A stretch of 64,000 nucleotides of DNA from positions 434,001 to 498,000 of the forward strand of contig NZ_JAGHMF010000034.1 in the NCBI RefSeq assembly GCF_017741815.1, given 5' to 3'. This document shows positions 61,980 to 64,000 of the stretch, in pieces. The stretch comes from Rhizobium sp. 16-488-2b. Lineage in GTDB: Bacteria > Pseudomonadota > Alphaproteobacteria > Rhizobiales > Rhizobiaceae. The notes beneath the pieces were generated by a model that saw only the letters and a program-made list of their open reading frames with translations, did no database searches and was not told where the DNA came from. Numbering within the stretch: position 1 is the stretch's first letter; each line of letters opens with the position of its first letter. A program made the position numbers and the translations under genes.

Positions 61980-63943
61980 CATCGCGCACAGCCTGGATCT
62001 TCTTCGCCGCCACGACAGCACTTGCGGTCCTGCTCTTCTTGCAGCAGGCACTCGCCTTCCTACCGCTCGCCGCCTGGCCATCGCTGCCGCTTGTACCCGA
62101 CAGCATGACCACCGAGCAGATCATCCTGGCCTACGGGGTCTTTCCAAGAGCCGCCGTCGCCATACTGGCCGGCGCCGCTCTTGGCCTCGCCGGCGCCTTG
62201 CTGCAGCGGCTGCTCAGAAACCCGATCGCCGACCCCTCGACATTGGGCGTTTCGGCCGGCGCCCAGCTCGCCATCGTCGCGACGACGCTGTTTTTTCCGG
62301 CGATCCTCGATGGATACCGCGCGCTGGTCGCGCTCGCTGGTGCCGCCGGCGCAACGGCGCTGGTTTTCCTTCTCGGCTGGCACCGCAGCTTCGATCCGGT
62401 CACCATGGTCGTCTCCGGCCTGCTCGTCGGCATCACCTGCGGTGCATTGTCGGCTGCGATGACGCTCTCGCAGGGTGAATACCTCATGTCGCTGGTGACC
62501 TGGGACGGCGGCGCGCTCGGCCAGCAGGACTGGTCCGTCGCCTCGACGCTGGCGCTCGAACTGCTCGCGGGCCTTGCCGCCAGCATCCTGCTGCTGCGGC
62601 CGCTGGCACTGTTCGGTCTCGGCGATAGCGGCGCGAAATCGCTCGGCGTCGGGCTCGTCGGCATACGCGTGGCGGTCGCAGTGATCGCGGTGGGGCTGGC
62701 GGCCGGTGTCGCGGCGAGCGTCGGCCTGGTCAGCTTCGTCGGACTTGCCGGGCCAGCCCTGATGCGCGGCCTGGGTGTCCGGAAGCCGCATGCCATCATC
62801 CTCGCATCGCCCATCGCGGGCGGCCTGTTGCTCTGGCTGTGCGACGGTCTGGTGCAGTTCCTCGGCTCCACCACCAGCGAGACGTTTCCGACCGGCGCGA
62901 TGACGGCCCTGATCGGCGGCCCGCTACTGCTCTGGTTGCTGCCGAAGGTCAAACCGGTGGAACTGCACGAGGAGCGCGCACATGTGACCGAGGCGAGGGC
63001 ACCGCGCACATGGCTGATCCTGCTTCTCGCTCTCCTGCCGGCGGTCGCTCTCTTGGTGCTTTTCCTGGCGCGGACGCCCGCAGGGTTCACGCTGCTCTCG
63101 GCGCAGGACTTCACCGATTTACTGCCCATGCGCTGGCCACGGCTGCTGGCCTCGGCCGCTGCGGGCAGCCTGCTGGCAATCGCGGGTACAATCTTGCAGC
63201 GGCTGACTGGCAATCCGATGGCAAGCCCGGAGGTCCTGGGTGTCAGCGGCGGCGCCGGTGTTGGCTTTGCAGCCGCGATCACCATCGTGCCGGCTGCCGG
63301 CGTCGCCGAGCTTTTCGCCGGCGCCGGTATCGGTTCCATGATCGTGATGATCATCGTCGTCGCCTTTGCCAGCCGCCGCCAGCTGTCGCCCGAATGGCTG
63401 CTGCTCGCTGGCATCGCCGTCAGTTCGCTGACGTCAGCTATTCTGTCGGCGCTGCTTGCGATCGGCGATCAGCGCTCATGGCAGATCCTGTCCTGGCTCG
63501 GCGGCTCGTCCAACACGGCTACGCCGGCGTCGTCGATCGTGCTCGCTGTTCTGGCGGTCGTCTGCACGGGCATCGTACTCTTCTTTACACGCTGGCTGAC
63601 GATCCTGCCGCTTGGCAGCGCGGTGCCGGTTGCGCTCGGCGTCCCGGTGCGCTCCGCGCGTACCGCGATGATCTGCGTCGCCGGGCTTGCGACTGGCGCG
63701 GCGTCGCTGCTGGTCGGCCCTTTGAGTTTCGTCGGGCTGATGGGACCGCATATCGCTCATCGCGCTGGTTTCATAAAGCCGGCGCATCAGCTTCTGGCGT
63801 CGTCGGCGATCGGTGCACTGCTGATGATCATCGCCGACCTCGGTGCTCGCACCGCGACTTTCCCATACGAGTTGCCGCTGGGTCTGTTCGCGGCGCTCGC
63901 CGGCGCGCCTTATCTCGTCTGGCTCATCGCCCGCAGACGGTGA
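61976..63943 (+). CDS. fhuB: Double-length siderophore permease (FhuB type)
   Basis: A 655-aa fusion of two FecCD permease halves (about 1-330 and 345-655), as in FhuB. Each half has the conserved GAALGLAGALLQRLLRNPIA / AGTILQRLTGNPMA loop and FVGLAGPALMRGLG / FVGLMGPHIAHRAG. The likely start is TTG at 61976, overlapping the fhuD stop (TTGA). No FhuC ATPase gene follows: the next gene is on the other strand. Confidence 0.92.
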   Translation: MTSRTAWIFFAATTALAVLLFLQQALAFLPLAAWPSLPLVPDSMTTEQIILAYGVFPRAAVAILAGAALGLAGALLQRLLRNPIADPSTLGVSAGAQLAIVATTLFFPAILDGYRALVALAGAAGATALVFLLGWHRSFDPVTMVVSGLLVGITCGALSAAMTLSQGEYLMSLVTWDGGALGQQDWSVASTLALELLAGLAASILLLRPLALFGLGDSGAKSLGVGLVGIRVAVAVIAVGLAAGVAASVGLVSFVGLAGPALMRGLGVRKPHAIILASPIAGGLLLWLCDGLVQFLGSTTSETFPTGAMTALIGGPLLLWLLPKVKPVELHEERAHVTEARAPRTWLILLLALLPAVALLVLFLARTPAGFTLLSAQDFTDLLPMRWPRLLASAAAGSLLAIAGTILQRLTGNPMASPEVLGVSGGAGVGFAAAITIVPAAGVAELFAGAGIGSMIVMIIVVAFASRRQLSPEWLLLAGIAVSSLTSAILSALLAIGDQRSWQILSWLGGSSNTATPASSIVLAVLAVVCTGIVLFFTRWLTILPLGSAVPVALGVPVRSARTAMICVAGLATGAASLLVGPLSFVGLMGPHIAHRAGFIKPAHQLLASSAIGALLMIIADLGARTATFPYELPLGLFAALAGAPYLVWLIARRR

Positions 63944-63946
63944 ACG

Positions 63947-64000
63947 TCAAGACAACACAGCCGGCATCGCGACGCCCAGCCGCTCGGCATGGCCACGCAG
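63947..64000 (-). CDS. Partial CDS, C-terminal end only
   Basis: The minus strand reads LRGHAERLGVAMPAVLS to a TGA at 63947-63949 and runs off the right edge. Too short to name; the sequence could be the end of an enzyme C-terminal helix. Confidence 0.4.
   Translation of the reverse strand: MRGHAERLGVAMPAVLS

Overview
The window looks like an accessory replicon (symbiotic plasmid or similar) of a Rhizobiaceae alphaproteobacterium, most like Sinorhizobium/Ensifer or Rhizobium. The grounds are fixNOQP/fixGHIS, a FixK regulator, a FixL-type hybrid haem-PAS kinase, rhizobial-style cyc (ccm) genes, an ALAS-type hemA, a nosRZDFYLX cluster with pseudoazurin, and a RIME-like palindromic repeat. I could not run searches, so the genus is inference.

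Left part (1-41.7 kb) is a coherent low-oxygen/denitrification island: hybrid FixL (cut by the window edge) and fixK; fixNOQP (cbb3 oxidase); fixGHIS (its assembly and copper supply); a second Crp/Fnr regulator; a chemoreceptor; an OmpR-type response regulator; ccmIEFH; a CBS-BON protein; a ccmCDG remnant; hemA; a PAS-GGDEF-EAL protein; pseudoazurin and nosRZDFYLX (N2O reductase); a ferritin-like protein; an ABC exporter with hemC; and a LuxR-type regulator. Nine 14-bp Fnr/FixK-type boxes precede transcription units. Four are symmetric (TTGAT-N4-ATCAA: fixN, fixG, nosR/ferritin-like gene, ABC-hemC). Five carry one GTCAA half-site (ccmI, CBS-BON, ccmC, hemA, luxR-like). Two Crp/Fnr regulators are encoded, so two overlapping regulons are plausible. 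The logic is that low oxygen or nitrogen oxides turn on haem synthesis, cytochrome c maturation, the oxidase and N2O reductase together.

Two mobile elements cut into the island. A 2129-bp element (20195-22323) with imperfect 25-bp terminal inverted repeats and an 8-bp target duplication carries a long TnpB (565 aa), no recognisable transposase, and splits ccmG, which also carries a Cys-to-Trp change and a frameshift. A complete IS21-family element (42366-44862, istAB) truncates a PAS-like gene and has no target duplication, so it may mark a rearrangement joint.

The middle-right part (44.9-50.3 kb) holds small, mostly unrecognised genes: a NUDIX hydrolase, an SRAP (YedK/HMCES) gene between two small partners, a Cys-rich 56-aa protein, a pentapeptide-repeat protein and a 34-bp perfect-arm palindrome.

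The right part (50.4-64 kb) looks like ordinary rhizobial metabolic DNA: a GntR regulator coupled to a Cys/Met-type PLP enzyme, a CUT1 sugar ABC transporter interrupted by a RIME-like repeat, a Ca2+/H+ antiporter, a LysR regulator, and a siderophore uptake set (TonB receptor, FhuD-like, double-length FhuB-like) with a possible Irr-type box but no ATPase gene in view.
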